A stretch of DNA of 47,731 nt from Sporosarcina sp. GTDB lineage: Bacteria; Bacillota; Bacilli; Bacillales_A; Planococcaceae. A program made the translations under genes and the position numbers. Where the stretch lies: positions 1 to 47,731 of the forward strand of contig JARIBI010000215.1 in NCBI GenBank assembly GCA_029257435.1, given 5' to 3'. The notes under the pieces were generated by a model. The model searched no databases. It had not been told where the DNA came from and saw nothing but the letters and a program-made list of their open reading frames with translations. Numbering within the stretch: position 1 is the stretch's first letter; each line of letters opens with the position of its first letter. Below are positions 22,568-30,962 of this stretch, piece by piece.

Positions 22568-24470
22568 ACTTTGTTGTATTTAGCATTCGCAAACCATTTA
22601 GAATGACCAGAATCGTACTTCCTTCATGGCCAATGACTCCAAGCGGCAAATCGACAACTTGCATAAAGTTGGAAATGATTAGCATGACGATGACGAGAAT
22701 AGAAAAGAAGACATTCTGTTTCACAATCCGTTGCATCTTTCTTGAAAGTTTTATCGTGTATGGCAGTTTTGTCAAATCATTTTTCATCAGAACGACATCT
22801 GCTGTTTCCAATGCCACGTCAGTTCCTTCACCCATTGAAATTCCGCTAGTTGCAGTAGCGAGTGCTGGAGCGTCGTTAATTCCATCTCCAACCATTCCAA
22901 CTGCACCGTATTCACTCATTAATTCTTTGACTTTTTTAACTTTCATATCGGGAAGACAGTCCGCTGTATAAGAGTCAATGCCTGCTTGTGAAGCAATAGC
23001 TTTTGCGGTTTTTTCGTTATCTCCCGTCAGCATAATCGTTTTCAAACCAGCTTTCTTGAGTTCACGAATTGCTTCAATTGCTTCCGGGCGGAGCACGTCT
23101 TGAAGTGCAGCAGCTGCTAGAATGCCTTCCTTATCTTTTATAAATAATACAGTTTTCCCCTCATCTGCAAGTGCAAATGCATCTCCATTATGAAAGGCTT
23201 TCGCTTTGTTGATCCCAACAAAACGAGGGCTTCCAACGAGTACTTCTCCTTCGGGAGGAAATGCACGCAAGCCGTTACCAGGAACTTCTTCAATGTCAAA
23301 GTTACGTCGCATTGGTACTTCTTTAGTGAGTGCGTAAGCCGTAACAGCTGTTGCGAGTGGGTGATTCGAGCGGGATTCAATGCCAGCTAAAAGTGACAAC
23401 GCATCCTCAGCGGAAGTACCTTCACGGACGATGAAGTCTGTAACAACAGGTTTACCAGTCGTAAGCGTACCTGTTTTATCGAATACAATTGCACGTAACG
23501 AACTTAAATGTTCGAGGTGAATTCCGCCTTTAAATAAGACACCTCGTTTTGCACCGTTAGAAACAGCAGCAAGCGTTGCAGGCATGATTGAAGCGACTAG
23601 CGCACATGGGGAAGCGACAACGAGAAGTACAATCGCTCGATAGAACGTCGTAGTCCAATCCCAACCGAACAAGAAATGCGGTAAGAACAGCATAAGTGAA
23701 ACTGTGAGAAGCACAACTTTGACATAACTTCCTTCAAACCGTTCAATGAACTGCTGAGAAGGAGATTTTTCACTTTGTGCATTCTGTACCATTGTAATAA
23801 TTTTTTGGAATAAAGATTCACTGCTTGGTTTAGTCATTTCCATTTCAATTACGCCGCTAATATTTACTGTTCCTGCAAATAATTCATCACCGGAACGCTT
23901 GTCAGCTGGTACCGATTCGCCATTAATCGCTGACATATCAATAGAAGTACTGCCTGTTAAAATGATGCCATCTGCCGGGATTCTCTCACCAGCCTTGACC
24001 AGCAGTCTAGCACCAACTGCAAGGGAATCTGTGGACACACTTATTTCTGTGCCATCATCTTGTATAAGCCAAGCTTCTTCAGGCTGTAATTCCATAAGTG
24101 AAGAAATTTCCTTATGACTTTTGTTCAACGTGTAAGTTTCCAGCGCACCGCTTAATGCAAAGATGAAAATCAGAACCGCACCTTCGGCCCAATATCCAAT
24201 AATCGCTGAACCAACTGCTGCTAGGACCATTAACATTTCAACATTAAGTTCCTTGTTTTTAATCGTTTCTTCAATTCCTTCTTTGGCTTTCGCATAACCA
24301 CCGATCAAAAAAGCAGTTACATAAAGAGCTATGGAAAAAAGTTCTGCTCCATTTTTTCCGCTTAACCAAGCCGCTATAATGAGTACCCCTGATAGGATAG
24401 CTAAAACCAGCTCAATATGTTCTTTCCAGTTGACCGATTTCGGTAGCTCGGTATTTGCTTGGGTTGTCAT
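22566..24470 (-). CDS. pfeT: P1B4-type metal efflux ATPase PfeT (ZosA)
   Basis: Encodes 634 aa. Exports a divalent metal across the membrane using ATP. No N-terminal heavy-metal domain. The TM metal-site motif is SPC (287-289) rather than CPC, the phosphorylated Asp331 lies in DKTGTLTTGK, TGES-type loop INGESVPAD 182-190, hinge GDGINDAP, and HEGST 615-619 in the last TM pair. SPC plus HEGST define the P1B4 group. B. subtilis ZosA (YkvW), first seen as a Zn uptake system, is now known as PfeT, a PerR-regulated Fe(II) exporter, and this protein resembles it over its length. A PerR-like box lies about 100 bases upstream. Metal specificity is inferred. Confidence 0.88.
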   Translation of the reverse strand: MTTQANTELPKSVNWKEHIELVLAILSGVLIIAAWLSGKNGAELFSIALYVTAFLIGGYAKAKEGIEETIKNKELNVEMLMVLAAVGSAIIGYWAEGAVLIFIFALSGALETYTLNKSHKEISSLMELQPEEAWLIQDDGTEISVSTDSLAVGARLLVKAGERIPADGIILTGSTSIDMSAINGESVPADKRSGDELFAGTVNISGVIEMEMTKPSSESLFQKIITMVQNAQSEKSPSQQFIERFEGSYVKVVLLTVSLMLFLPHFLFGWDWTTTFYRAIVLLVVASPCALVASIMPATLAAVSNGAKRGVLFKGGIHLEHLSSLRAIVFDKTGTLTTGKPVVTDFIVREGTSAEDALSLLAGIESRSNHPLATAVTAYALTKEVPMRRNFDIEEVPGNGLRAFPPEGEVLVGSPRFVGINKAKAFHNGDAFALADEGKTVLFIKDKEGILAAAALQDVLRPEAIEAIRELKKAGLKTIMLTGDNEKTAKAIASQAGIDSYTADCLPDMKVKKVKELMSEYGAVGMVGDGINDAPALATATSGISMGEGTDVALETADVVLMKNDLTKLPYTIKLSRKMQRIVKQNVFFSILVIVMLIISNFMQVVDLPLGVIGHEGSTILVILNGLRMLNTTK

Positions 24471-24518
24471 AACACCACTCCTAATTGAGAATGAATTTCA
24501 CTTTCATTTACCTTATAA

Positions 24519-24557
24519 AAGTCACAAAGTCGGATTCCGTAAGGGGAACCCGACTTA
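24519..24557 (-). promoter_or_regulatory. stable hairpin in the pfeT leader
   Basis: On the minus strand AAGTCGG-TTCC and GGAA-CCGACTT pair around CCTTAC, giving an 11-bp stem with single bulges. Only a weak T-rich stretch follows (TGTGACTTTTA), so it may be an attenuator or mRNA stabiliser rather than a clean terminator. Confidence 0.5.
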
Positions 24558-24569
24558 AATAATAGCTGT

Positions 24570-24600
24570 TACTACTTTATAATGACTATTAATAGTAGTA
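24570..24600. promoter_or_regulatory. PerR/Fur-type operator candidate upstream of pfeT
   Basis: TTATAAT-G-ACTATTA (24577-24591) matches 12 of 15 positions of the PerR box TTATAATNATTATAA. It is enclosed by a perfect 7-bp inverted repeat, TACTACT (24570-24576) and AGTAGTA (24594-24600). Confidence 0.6.
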
Positions 24601-24663
24601 TACCATAGTTGAGAAAAAAGTGTTACACTATGTATTTTTTTAGGTGAACCAGAATTTTTATAT

Positions 24664-24696
24664 ACAAAAAAGCAAGGGCTGTGAAAAACCCCTGCT
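24664..24696 (-). terminator. terminator of the 54-aa SE1561-like gene
   Basis: On the minus strand AGCAGGGG...CCCTTGCT (one mismatch) followed by TTTTTTGTAT. Confidence 0.7.
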
Positions 24697-24724
24697 GTTC
24701 AATGCATTATTGAATTTTAAACTG

Positions 24725-24889
24725 TTATTTCATCTTGCCCATTCGTACTTCTAAATCGTCAACGAGGCTAATGAGACGATCAATCTCTTCAATATCTGCG
24801 GTTTCAGGTTCAATCGTATCGAGCGTTTCCAAAAACTGATTCAGTCGTACTTTTAAATCATCAACTTGATTAGATGGTGAGTTTTGCAT
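24725..24889 (-). CDS. SE1561-family small acidic protein
   Basis: Encodes 54 aa from ATG 24889 (AAAGAGGTG upstream). Two helices: DDLKVRLNQFLETLDTIEPE (residues 10-29) and IEEIDRLISLVDDLEVRMGKM (33-53). The arrangement I-DxxxxxxEDIDRLI matches the staphylococcal SE1561 family of small conserved proteins. Function unknown. Monocistronic with its own terminator. Confidence 0.7.
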   Translation of the reverse strand: MQNSPSNQVDDLKVRLNQFLETLDTIEPETADIEEIDRLISLVDDLEVRMGKMK

Positions 24890-24972
24890 AGTGGACACCT
24901 CTTTCTATACACCTATTTTAACGGAAGTGGGCAAACAGTTCAATTAGCTAAAAAGAAATTTTGTTTTAACTA

Positions 24973-25001
24973 TTCACAATTGAAAGTTAATGTGTTATGA
25001 T
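24973..25001 (+). promoter_or_regulatory. promoter of the orphan transcript at about 25 kb
   Basis: TTCACA (24973-24978), a 17-base spacer, and TATGAT (24996-25001). It points to a region with no normal gene, ended by a terminator at 25136-25172. Confidence 0.6.
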
Positions 25002-25009
25002 ACTTGTAA

Positions 25010-25172
25010 TCACAAAAAGGAGGGCAGATGCAAAAGTTTAACTATTGAGAAGGAGGCGATTCGAAGACGTCTGGAAAGGGAAATTCTATTGGCGAATTCG
25101 CAGTAAATTTATGAACAATTTAATTACAACATAAAGCCCGGCCCTCAGTGAAAAACAAGAGGCCGGGTCTTT
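25010..25172 (+). ncRNA. orphan short transcript with mini-ORF and two Shine-Dalgarno sequences
   Basis: From the promoter to the terminator is about 165 nt. It holds AAGGAGGG followed at 4 bases by ATG (25028) and a 6-codon ORF reading MQKFNY then TGA (25046-25048). Two bases later comes a second perfect AAGGAGG (25050-25056) with no ATG/GTG/TTG at usable distance. The mini-ORF frame stays open for another 21 codons after the TGA. It could be a leader-type sRNA, a peptide-encoding RNA, or a regulatory element. No family recognised. Confidence 0.45.
25136..25172. terminator. terminator between the orphan transcript and the OsmC gene
   Basis: GCCCGGCCCTC and GAGGCCGGGTC pair (one bulge) around a 12-base A-rich loop, then TTTTAAT on the plus strand. 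Confidence 0.75.
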
Positions 25173-25186
25173 TAATGCGCAAAAAA

Positions 25187-25573
25187 TTAGTTCACGAGTT
25201 CGTATGTCTTTTTAATATCGATGCAGTTGGCAACAGATTGGTACATCGAACAGTTTTTATCTGTTAACTCAAGAATTTTAGGCATCTTTTCATCCGTAAG
25301 ACCATCTGCTTGCACCGTAATGTGGAAGTGGATTTTTTCAAGACGACTGGCATCATCTTGTGATCGGACTACTTCCTTCACTTCGATGTTAATGGATTGA
25401 GCAGGCATTCTTTTTTTCTCTAATATCTTTCGCATTACTCCGCCCGTACACGCAGCAATAGAAGAAACCATTAACTGGTAAGGACGGAATCCTTTTTCTT
25501 CATTAGAAGAGATTTCGAGCTTACCGAATTCTGTTTCGGTTACAAAGCCGTATTCTGTCATTTCGAATTTCAT
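25187..25573 (-). CDS. OsmC family protein
   Basis: Encodes 128 aa, AAGGAGGG upstream of ATG. OsmC/Ohr fold: N-terminal strands (EMTEYGFVTETEFGKLEI), then FRPYQLMVSSIAACTGGVMRKIL with Cys42 at the helix start, and a C-terminal NCSMYQSVANCI with Cys108 and Cys117. OsmC/Ohr enzymes reduce organic peroxides with two conserved Cys. Here the two candidate positions are Cys42 and one of the C-terminal pair, so thiol-peroxidase activity is possible but the YhfA-like branch is not well characterised. Short for Ohr (about 140 aa). Confidence 0.85.
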   Translation of the reverse strand: MKFEMTEYGFVTETEFGKLEISSNEEKGFRPYQLMVSSIAACTGGVMRKILEKKRMPAQSINIEVKEVVRSQDDASRLEKIHFHITVQADGLTDEKMPKILELTDKNCSMYQSVANCIDIKKTYELVN

Positions 25574-25637
25574 TAAAATTCCCTCCTTTGTATGCTATCA
25601 TTATATAGGTTTTTGTTGAATAAGGGGTGTTTGACGA

Positions 25638-26813
25638 ATGGCTGTCATAAAAAACTCGCAACAGCACCGGTTTTGGGTGCTAGTCGTGATCGTTTCAATT
25701 TCTGGTTTTTCTCAAGGGATGCTGCTCCCTCTAATTTCCGCTATTTTTGAGCAAGATGGCATTTCAGGCACGTTAAATGGATTGAATGCCACTGGATTAT
25801 ACATAGGAACATTGTTAGTTTCTCCATTCATGGAGGCACCGCTGCGAAAGTTCGGTTATAAACCAGTCATCATCGCGGGTGGTTTAATCGTTATGATTTC
25901 ACTTCTATCGTTTCCTTTATGGAAAAGTGTCGTATTTTGGTTCGTTCTCCGTTTATTTATAGGAATCGGAGATCATGCACTCCATTTTGCCACACAAACT
26001 TGGATAACGAGCACTGTTTCACCTGATCGTTTAGGAAGAAGTATTTCCATCTATGGGTTATCTGTTGGTGTGGGATTTGCAATTGGCCCGATGTTTGTAC
26101 CGCTCGTTTCAATAAATGAAGGGCTGCCTTTCATCGTCTCTGCATTACTCACAATGTGTGCATGGGGACTCGTATTTACGTTGAGAAATGACTTGCCGGA
26201 AGTAATGGCAGGAACGGCAACTGCCGGTCATTTTGGCAACCGTGTAAAAGCGACAGTGATTGTTGCTTGGATTGCATTCCTTGGACCGTTTGGTTATGGC
26301 TTTCTGGAGTCTTCATTGAATGCGATGTTTCCTGTATTTGCACTTAGAAATGGAATTACTTTAGGTATGGTGGCCATTATCATCCCGGCTTTTGCTTTTG
26401 GGGGCATTCTATCTCAAGTGCCTCTTGGAATTATATCTGACCGAATTGGCCGCCGTCCGGTTTTGCTAATTGCGTTAGGCGGGGGGACACTTGCCTTTAC
26501 AGGTGCAGCGTTGTTCAGTGCATACGCATTCGGGATTATGGTCATGTTTTTCATCGGGGGCATATTTTCAGGATCTCTCTTTTCCCTTGGTGTTGCGTAT
26601 ATGTCAGATCTTACCCCAAAGCATTTACTGCCAACAGGAAATTTACTTTGCGGCATATTCTTCAGCTTTGGCAGCTTGACGGGTCCCATACTTGGAGGAT
26701 ACGTGCTGGAAGTATCCCAGCAAAATTACTTATACTTGTTTGGAGCCTTCCTTGGAACGTTATTTTTGCTAACGTTGATGGGAAAGACAACGGTAAAGCG
26801 GGAACTCACATAA
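25638..26813 (+). CDS. yfkF: MFS transporter, YfkF type
   Basis: Encodes 391 aa with twelve predicted TM helices. Start RFWVLVVIVSISGFSQGMLLPLISAIF, the loop-2/3 region with APLRKFGYKPVIIAGG, helix 5 GLSVGVGFAIGPM, and the second-half signature GIISDRIGRRPVLL near residue 270. A drug or sugar exporter is typical of this branch, but substrate is unknown. It is in the place of yfkF relative to yfkK in B. subtilis. Ribosome binding site AAGGGGTG. Convergent with pdaA across a strong terminator. Confidence 0.82.
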   Translation: MAVIKNSQQHRFWVLVVIVSISGFSQGMLLPLISAIFEQDGISGTLNGLNATGLYIGTLLVSPFMEAPLRKFGYKPVIIAGGLIVMISLLSFPLWKSVVFWFVLRLFIGIGDHALHFATQTWITSTVSPDRLGRSISIYGLSVGVGFAIGPMFVPLVSINEGLPFIVSALLTMCAWGLVFTLRNDLPEVMAGTATAGHFGNRVKATVIVAWIAFLGPFGYGFLESSLNAMFPVFALRNGITLGMVAIIIPAFAFGGILSQVPLGIISDRIGRRPVLLIALGGGTLAFTGAALFSAYAFGIMVMFFIGGIFSGSLFSLGVAYMSDLTPKHLLPTGNLLCGIFFSFGSLTGPILGGYVLEVSQQNYLYLFGAFLGTLFLLTLMGKTTVKRELT

Positions 26814-26817
26814 CGAA

Positions 26818-26863
26818 AAGAAAAACAGAGACGCCGAAATGGGAGATCGGGTCTCTGTTTTTT
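26818..26863. terminator. bidirectional terminator between yfkF and pdaA
   Basis: AAAAACAGAGAC pairs with GTCTCTGTTTTT, with a further partial stem inside. Confidence 0.85.
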
Positions 26864-26872
26864 GAAATCATT

Positions 26873-27679
26873 TTACTGCAGGCTTCCTAATTGGATATCC
26901 TCATATTCCATAACAAGTTCGTCCAGTGAACCAAACGTGTACCCTTTTTTCTTTGCATCTCTGATGAAATCAGGGAGTGCTTGCGCGTTGTCAGACGAAA
27001 CGGTGTGCATCAGAATAACCGCACCAGGGTGCAGCTGATTCATAAGCTCGTTATAAGCGAATTCTTTTCCTTTTGGCTTATCGGCATACCAGTCGATAAA
27101 AGCGATTGACCAAAAAATATGACGATATCCGAGCGAATTCCCTACAGCAAGCAATTCCTCATTAAAGATACCTTCTGGTGGTCTTGCATACACAGTACGT
27201 TCGATGCCCGTCTTCTCTTCAAGTAGTGTATCAAACTTTTTCCACTCTTCTTTCATCTGTGCAGGGCTTAGTTTTGCCATATTAGGATGATCAAACGAAT
27301 GATTTCCGATTCCATGTCCATCTTTGACCATCCGTTTTACAAGGGGTTCTGCACTTTTCAAGTAATGCCCTGTGAGGAAGAAGGTGGCGGGAGCATCCTC
27401 TTTCTTCAGCGTGTCCAATATACTTTCCGTTTCACCATTCTCATACCCATTATCAAAGGTTAAGTAGACAATCTTTTCATCGGGCTTGCCTTTGTAAATT
27501 GCACCGTACTCATTTAACATCGATTCAAGAGCGGATCCGGCATTGGGAGGTTCTCCGTTCATCGCTTTCTTAAAACCCCAATGAAATTCGTCAGCATGAG
27601 CGGCAAATGGATTGAAAGCGAGTCCTACGACTATCACGAATGCTGCCATTAATATACCAGGGCCATGGTGTTCCATCAT
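26873..27679 (-). CDS. pdaA: PdaA, spore-cortex N-acetylmuramic acid deacetylase (delta-lactam synthesis)
   Basis: Encodes 268 aa from ATG 27679. A signal peptide/TM segment (GILMAAFVIVVGLAFNPFAAHA) leads to a NodB-type polysaccharide deacetylase domain: TFDNGYENG 74-82 (the DDG motif with Asn, as in PdaA), HSFDH 127-131 (metal ligands), RPPEG, and HTVSSDNAQAL near 229. In B. subtilis it acts with CwlD to make muramic delta-lactam in the cortex, needed for germination. Its presence shows the organism sporulates. A stem-loop encloses its ribosome binding site. Confidence 0.93.
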   Translation of the reverse strand: MMEHHGPGILMAAFVIVVGLAFNPFAAHADEFHWGFKKAMNGEPPNAGSALESMLNEYGAIYKGKPDEKIVYLTFDNGYENGETESILDTLKKEDAPATFFLTGHYLKSAEPLVKRMVKDGHGIGNHSFDHPNMAKLSPAQMKEEWKKFDTLLEEKTGIERTVYARPPEGIFNEELLAVGNSLGYRHIFWSIAFIDWYADKPKGKEFAYNELMNQLHPGAVILMHTVSSDNAQALPDFIRDAKKKGYTFGSLDELVMEYEDIQLGSLQ

Positions 27680-27683
27680 ATCG

Positions 27684-27712
27684 AGCACACTCCTTTTTAC
27701 ATAGCGTGTGCT
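27684..27712 (-). promoter_or_regulatory. stem-loop at the pdaA ribosome binding site
   Basis: AGCACAC and GTGTGCT are perfect 7-bp complements around a 15-base loop that holds AAGGA of the Shine-Dalgarno (AAGGAG continues into the stem). Only 4 bases separate it from the start codon, so it could limit translation. Confidence 0.5.
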
Positions 27713-27735
27713 ATTGCAGTCGTTCTATACATCGC

Positions 27736-28635
27736 CTATTCCAGAATAGTTGCAAGTGCAGGACGAATTGCGGGATGCTTAAAATTAAATTTACTTTTGT
27801 TAAGTTTTTCAGGTAAGACATGCTGTCCTTCTAGAACCAATTTACTTTTCTTGCCTAATGCGAGCTTCATAGCAATACTCGGAACTGGCAGCCAGTGGGG
27901 GCGATGCATGACAGACCCGATTGCTTTTCCCAAATCAGACATCCTTACAGGCGCAGGGGCAGTTACATTAACAGGACCTTCTATAGAAGGCGTCGTGATT
28001 GCAAAGTAAATTGCACGTGCGACATCTTCAACATGAACCCATGATATCCATTGTTGTCCGGAACCTATTGGACCGCCAGCAAATAACTTGTACGGAAGTG
28101 CAATAAGAGGCAATGCACCGCCGCCTTTGCCGAATACCGTTCCAAATCTCGTGTAAACGACCCGAGTCCCGTATTCTCTCATTTTGGATGCTTTCTGCTC
28201 CCAATCGTGAACTGTTTTGCCAAGGAAATCATGAGCGATTTCAGGTGAGCTGTCTGTATACACGTGAGTTTCTGAAGTCGGATAGATTCCGACAGCGCTG
28301 GCGTTTACGAATACGTCTGGTTTTTGACGTAGCGTACTGAGTATGCGCAGCAATTCATCTGTCGCTTCCATTCGACTGTTATAAATCTTTTTTTGATGTT
28401 CTTCTGACCAGTTCCCGTCATTGATGGAAACTCCAGCTAAATTTACAACGGCATCTGGAGGAGTAAGGACTTGCTCCGGTTTTTTATCATTATGCATCCA
28501 TTGCACAAAATGAACACCATTTTCTTCTTTCGACTCTCTTCTTGATAGTACTGTGATGGAATGTCCATCAGTTTTAAGTAATTCAATGAGTTTGGAACCG
28601 ATGAATCCAGTCCCGCCAGTAATTAAGATATTCAT
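27736..28635 (-). CDS. yfhF: YfhF, TIGR01777-type NAD(P)-dependent epimerase
   Basis: Encodes 299 aa from ATG 28635 (AAGGAGC upstream). Starts with the Rossmann NAD motif MNILITGGTGFIGSKLIELL; then VVNLAGVSINDGNW, the AVGIYP substitution for the usual YxxxK region, and YTRFGTVFGKGGGAL, which define the TIGR01777 (YfcH-like) group. The C-terminal DUF1731 part carries LGKAIGSVMHRP. A nucleoside-diphosphate-sugar epimerase role is by annotation only. The start overlaps no neighbour; recX diverges 87 bases away. Confidence 0.88.
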   Translation of the reverse strand: MNILITGGTGFIGSKLIELLKTDGHSITVLSRRESKEENGVHFVQWMHNDKKPEQVLTPPDAVVNLAGVSINDGNWSEEHQKKIYNSRMEATDELLRILSTLRQKPDVFVNASAVGIYPTSETHVYTDSSPEIAHDFLGKTVHDWEQKASKMREYGTRVVYTRFGTVFGKGGGALPLIALPYKLFAGGPIGSGQQWISWVHVEDVARAIYFAITTPSIEGPVNVTAPAPVRMSDLGKAIGSVMHRPHWLPVPSIAMKLALGKKSKLVLEGQHVLPEKLNKSKFNFKHPAIRPALATILE

Positions 28636-28722
28636 GAAATTGCTCCTTTCGAAAATGATAAACGAAACAGCTGACCCGCATAATGAGAACAGGTATACTA
28701 ATAGTAGCAGGAGGTGATGGAC

Positions 28723-29535
28723 GTGCCGGTCATAACAAAAATTACGCAGCAAACGCGTGACAAAGAACGATATAATATCTTTTTAGACGAAATTTACGCG
28801 TTCAGCGTACATGAAGCGAATCTCGTTAAATTCGGGTTAACTAAAGGAATGCAGCTAGATAACTGGGAAAAAGAAAACCTTGTCTATGAAGAAGAGATTC
28901 AACGTGCCTTTAATAGAGCCCTTCATTTTCTTGGATTCAGAATGCGAAGTGAACATGAAGTGAAACAAAAGCTTCTGCAGGCCGAGTTCGGAGAATCGGT
29001 CATTAAAGAAGCCATTATAAAGTTGAAAAAGTTAGGTTTCCTGGATGATCAAGCTTTTTCAGAAGCTCTGCTTAGTACTCAAAAAAATACATCTTCGAAG
29101 GGACCGAATGCTATCAAACAGGAAATGAAGAACAAAGGAATTGACCCGTCCATTCAAGAGTCTGTACTGGAAGAATATAATCCAAAAGAACAGTTAGAGA
29201 CTGCAACTAGACTAGCAGAAAAAGCAGCACGCAAACATCATACAATTGCACCCGCTCAACTCAAACAACGGATTCAAAACGCACTTCAACGCAAAGGATT
29301 TTCGTTTGACATCATTAAAGAAGCAATCAATGCAGTTGAATTTGAGCCTGATGAAGATGAGTGGACTTCTATAACCGAAACAACAGGAGAAAAAGCTTGG
29401 CGCCGTGTCAGCATAAAGTACAAGGGGTACGACCGAAAAAGACGTGTAAAACAAGCGATGTATCAAAAAGGAATTCCGTTTGATCGAATCGATGCTTTCA
29501 TTGAAAAAAAGGAGCTTGAAGAAGATGCAGAATGA
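28723..29535 (+). CDS. recX: RecX, recombination regulator
   Basis: Encodes 270 aa from GTG 28723 (AGGAGG, 8-base spacing). All-alpha protein of three-helix repeats that binds RecA filaments and limits or modulates strand exchange. Repeat motifs: NRALHFLGFRMRSEHEVKQKL, KLGFLDDQAFSEALL, and ALQRKGFSFDIIKEAI, plus a last repeat (AMYQKGIPFDRIDAFI). Length fits the long Bacillales form (about 264 aa). It overlaps yfhH by 11 bases. recA is not in the window. Confidence 0.92.
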   Translation: MPVITKITQQTRDKERYNIFLDEIYAFSVHEANLVKFGLTKGMQLDNWEKENLVYEEEIQRAFNRALHFLGFRMRSEHEVKQKLLQAEFGESVIKEAIIKLKKLGFLDDQAFSEALLSTQKNTSSKGPNAIKQEMKNKGIDPSIQESVLEEYNPKEQLETATRLAEKAARKHHTIAPAQLKQRIQNALQRKGFSFDIIKEAINAVEFEPDEDEWTSITETTGEKAWRRVSIKYKGYDRKRRVKQAMYQKGIPFDRIDAFIEKKELEEDAE

Positions 29536-29857
29536 AAAAAAATACAGTCAAATGACTGAACAAGAATTGCGTACAGAAATTGCACGGCTTATGGAGAAAG
29601 CAAGAAAAGCGGAACAGCTCGGGATTTTGAACGAATACGCAGTTTACCAGCGTAAAGCGGTAATGGCCCAATCATTCCTAGTCGATCCGGCTTCAATAGT
29701 ACCTGGAGAAATCTATAAAATCCAAGGAGATGAAGGATACTTCTTTAAAGTGGATTACTTAAAAGGACATTTTGCTTGGGGATACCGCATGGGCGGTGAA
29801 TACGCTGAAGAAGCGCTTCCACTCGCCATGCTTACATCCGTCAAATCTGGAAAATGA
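29525..29857 (+). CDS. yfhH: YfhH (DUF1811) protein
   Basis: Encodes 110 aa from ATG 29525 (AAGGAGC upstream, inside recX). Helical N-terminal half (MTEQELRTEIARLMEKARKAEQLG, EYAVYQRKAVMAQSFLVD), then a beta-rich part (YKIQGDEGYFFKVDYLKGHFAWGYRMGGE). Conserved next to recX in Bacillales; function unknown. Translation is coupled to recX. Confidence 0.88.
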   Translation: MQNEKKYSQMTEQELRTEIARLMEKARKAEQLGILNEYAVYQRKAVMAQSFLVDPASIVPGEIYKIQGDEGYFFKVDYLKGHFAWGYRMGGEYAEEALPLAMLTSVKSGK

Positions 29858-29867
29858 TTCAAAGAAG

Positions 29868-30851
29868 TTACGATTCTTCTAGGAAGTTCAGTTTCTTACG
29901 CAATTTGTCTTCCGAGAAGATCCAGCCAGTATAGGAGTTCACCACGTTGAAGTCTTCGTCAACATGTGCAACTGCAACAAAGGGATAGAATGTTTTACTT
30001 CGATAACGCAAGTCAATCAGGCGAACTTCAGTCAGTACATCGACTTGTGAGATTTCCCAACGATAAATAGGAGAGAATGAGACGAATGCCTTTACGTTTC
30101 TGTCTGTCAAAGCTGCTTTCACATACGGAGATTCCGGCAAAGGTTTGCGATCGAAGTGATCGTAAATAGTTACAGACCGGCCGTATGCACGTCCGACGTA
30201 ATGATCTTTTTCAGTCGAAGCAGCAATTCTCCATTGGAAGAATCGCATCGTTGGAGCGATGTATATGTCAGTTGCATTTGGAATCGTATTGTTAACAGCT
30301 CTTTTAACTGCACCGCGTACTGCAAAGCGCAGTAAATAATAGATGAAGACGATGCCATACAATATACTCATCGTTAGAACAGGCGGTGCCCCAAAGATCC
30401 ACGCTGCGATTGCGATTACATGTAAAGCGAAAATTATCGGATCAAACGTATTGATGACGCTTAAAGCGACCCATCTATGCGAAAAAGGCCTGAGTGCCTG
30501 CGTCCCGTATGAATTAAAGATGTCAACAAACACATGGATGAAAACAGCGAGAAATGTCCACGCCCATAAATGAATGTAATTTGCTTCAGGTACGAAAAAT
30601 GATAATACGATGGAAATAACAATCGGCCATAAAAGCACAGCCGGTATGGAGTGCGTGATTCCTCTATGATTCCGTATATAAACAGCATTATTACGCAGTT
30701 TTAGAACGGTATCTGTATCCGGTGCAAGCGAACCTAGCATGATGCCCGCAAAAACTGGACCCATTGTTGCTGAGTGTGAGGCAACGATCGGATCTGCCAT
30801 TGCAAGTCCGCTTATGGCAATGCCCATTGCAATATGTGTTCCCGTGTCCAC
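29868..30851 (-). CDS. yfhP: YfhP, membrane-bound metal-dependent hydrolase family (DUF457/YdjM)
   Basis: Encodes 327 aa from GTG 30851 (AAAGGAGTG upstream). Starts MDTGTHIAMGIAISGLAMADP with the DUF457 His (THIAMG), contains GSLAPDTDTVLKL and NHRGITHSIPAV, both with likely metal-binding Asp/His, and several TM segments. A C-terminal soluble part has strands and a final YTGWIFSEDKLRKKLNF. In B. subtilis YfhP has been described as a negative regulator of nearby genes including sspE. It lies opposite mutY, as there. Function is inferred from the family. Confidence 0.85.
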   Translation of the reverse strand: MDTGTHIAMGIAISGLAMADPIVASHSATMGPVFAGIMLGSLAPDTDTVLKLRNNAVYIRNHRGITHSIPAVLLWPIVISIVLSFFVPEANYIHLWAWTFLAVFIHVFVDIFNSYGTQALRPFSHRWVALSVINTFDPIIFALHVIAIAAWIFGAPPVLTMSILYGIVFIYYLLRFAVRGAVKRAVNNTIPNATDIYIAPTMRFFQWRIAASTEKDHYVGRAYGRSVTIYDHFDRKPLPESPYVKAALTDRNVKAFVSFSPIYRWEISQVDVLTEVRLIDLRYRSKTFYPFVAVAHVDEDFNVVNSYTGWIFSEDKLRKKLNFLEES

Positions 30852-30962
30852 TCCATCACTCCTTTAAATTGACGTATCCATTGAAATGAATTCAACAGTT
30901 ACTTAATTATATACCCAAATTTGAATAACCTAAAAGTATTATCCGTTAGAAGGAGTTTGTCC

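Noticed and set aside
25028..25114. Selenocysteine-type or read-through reading of TGA 25046 in the mini-ORF
   Set aside because: No SECIS-like hairpin right after the TGA and no homologue known to me; the open frame of 21 codons may be chance.
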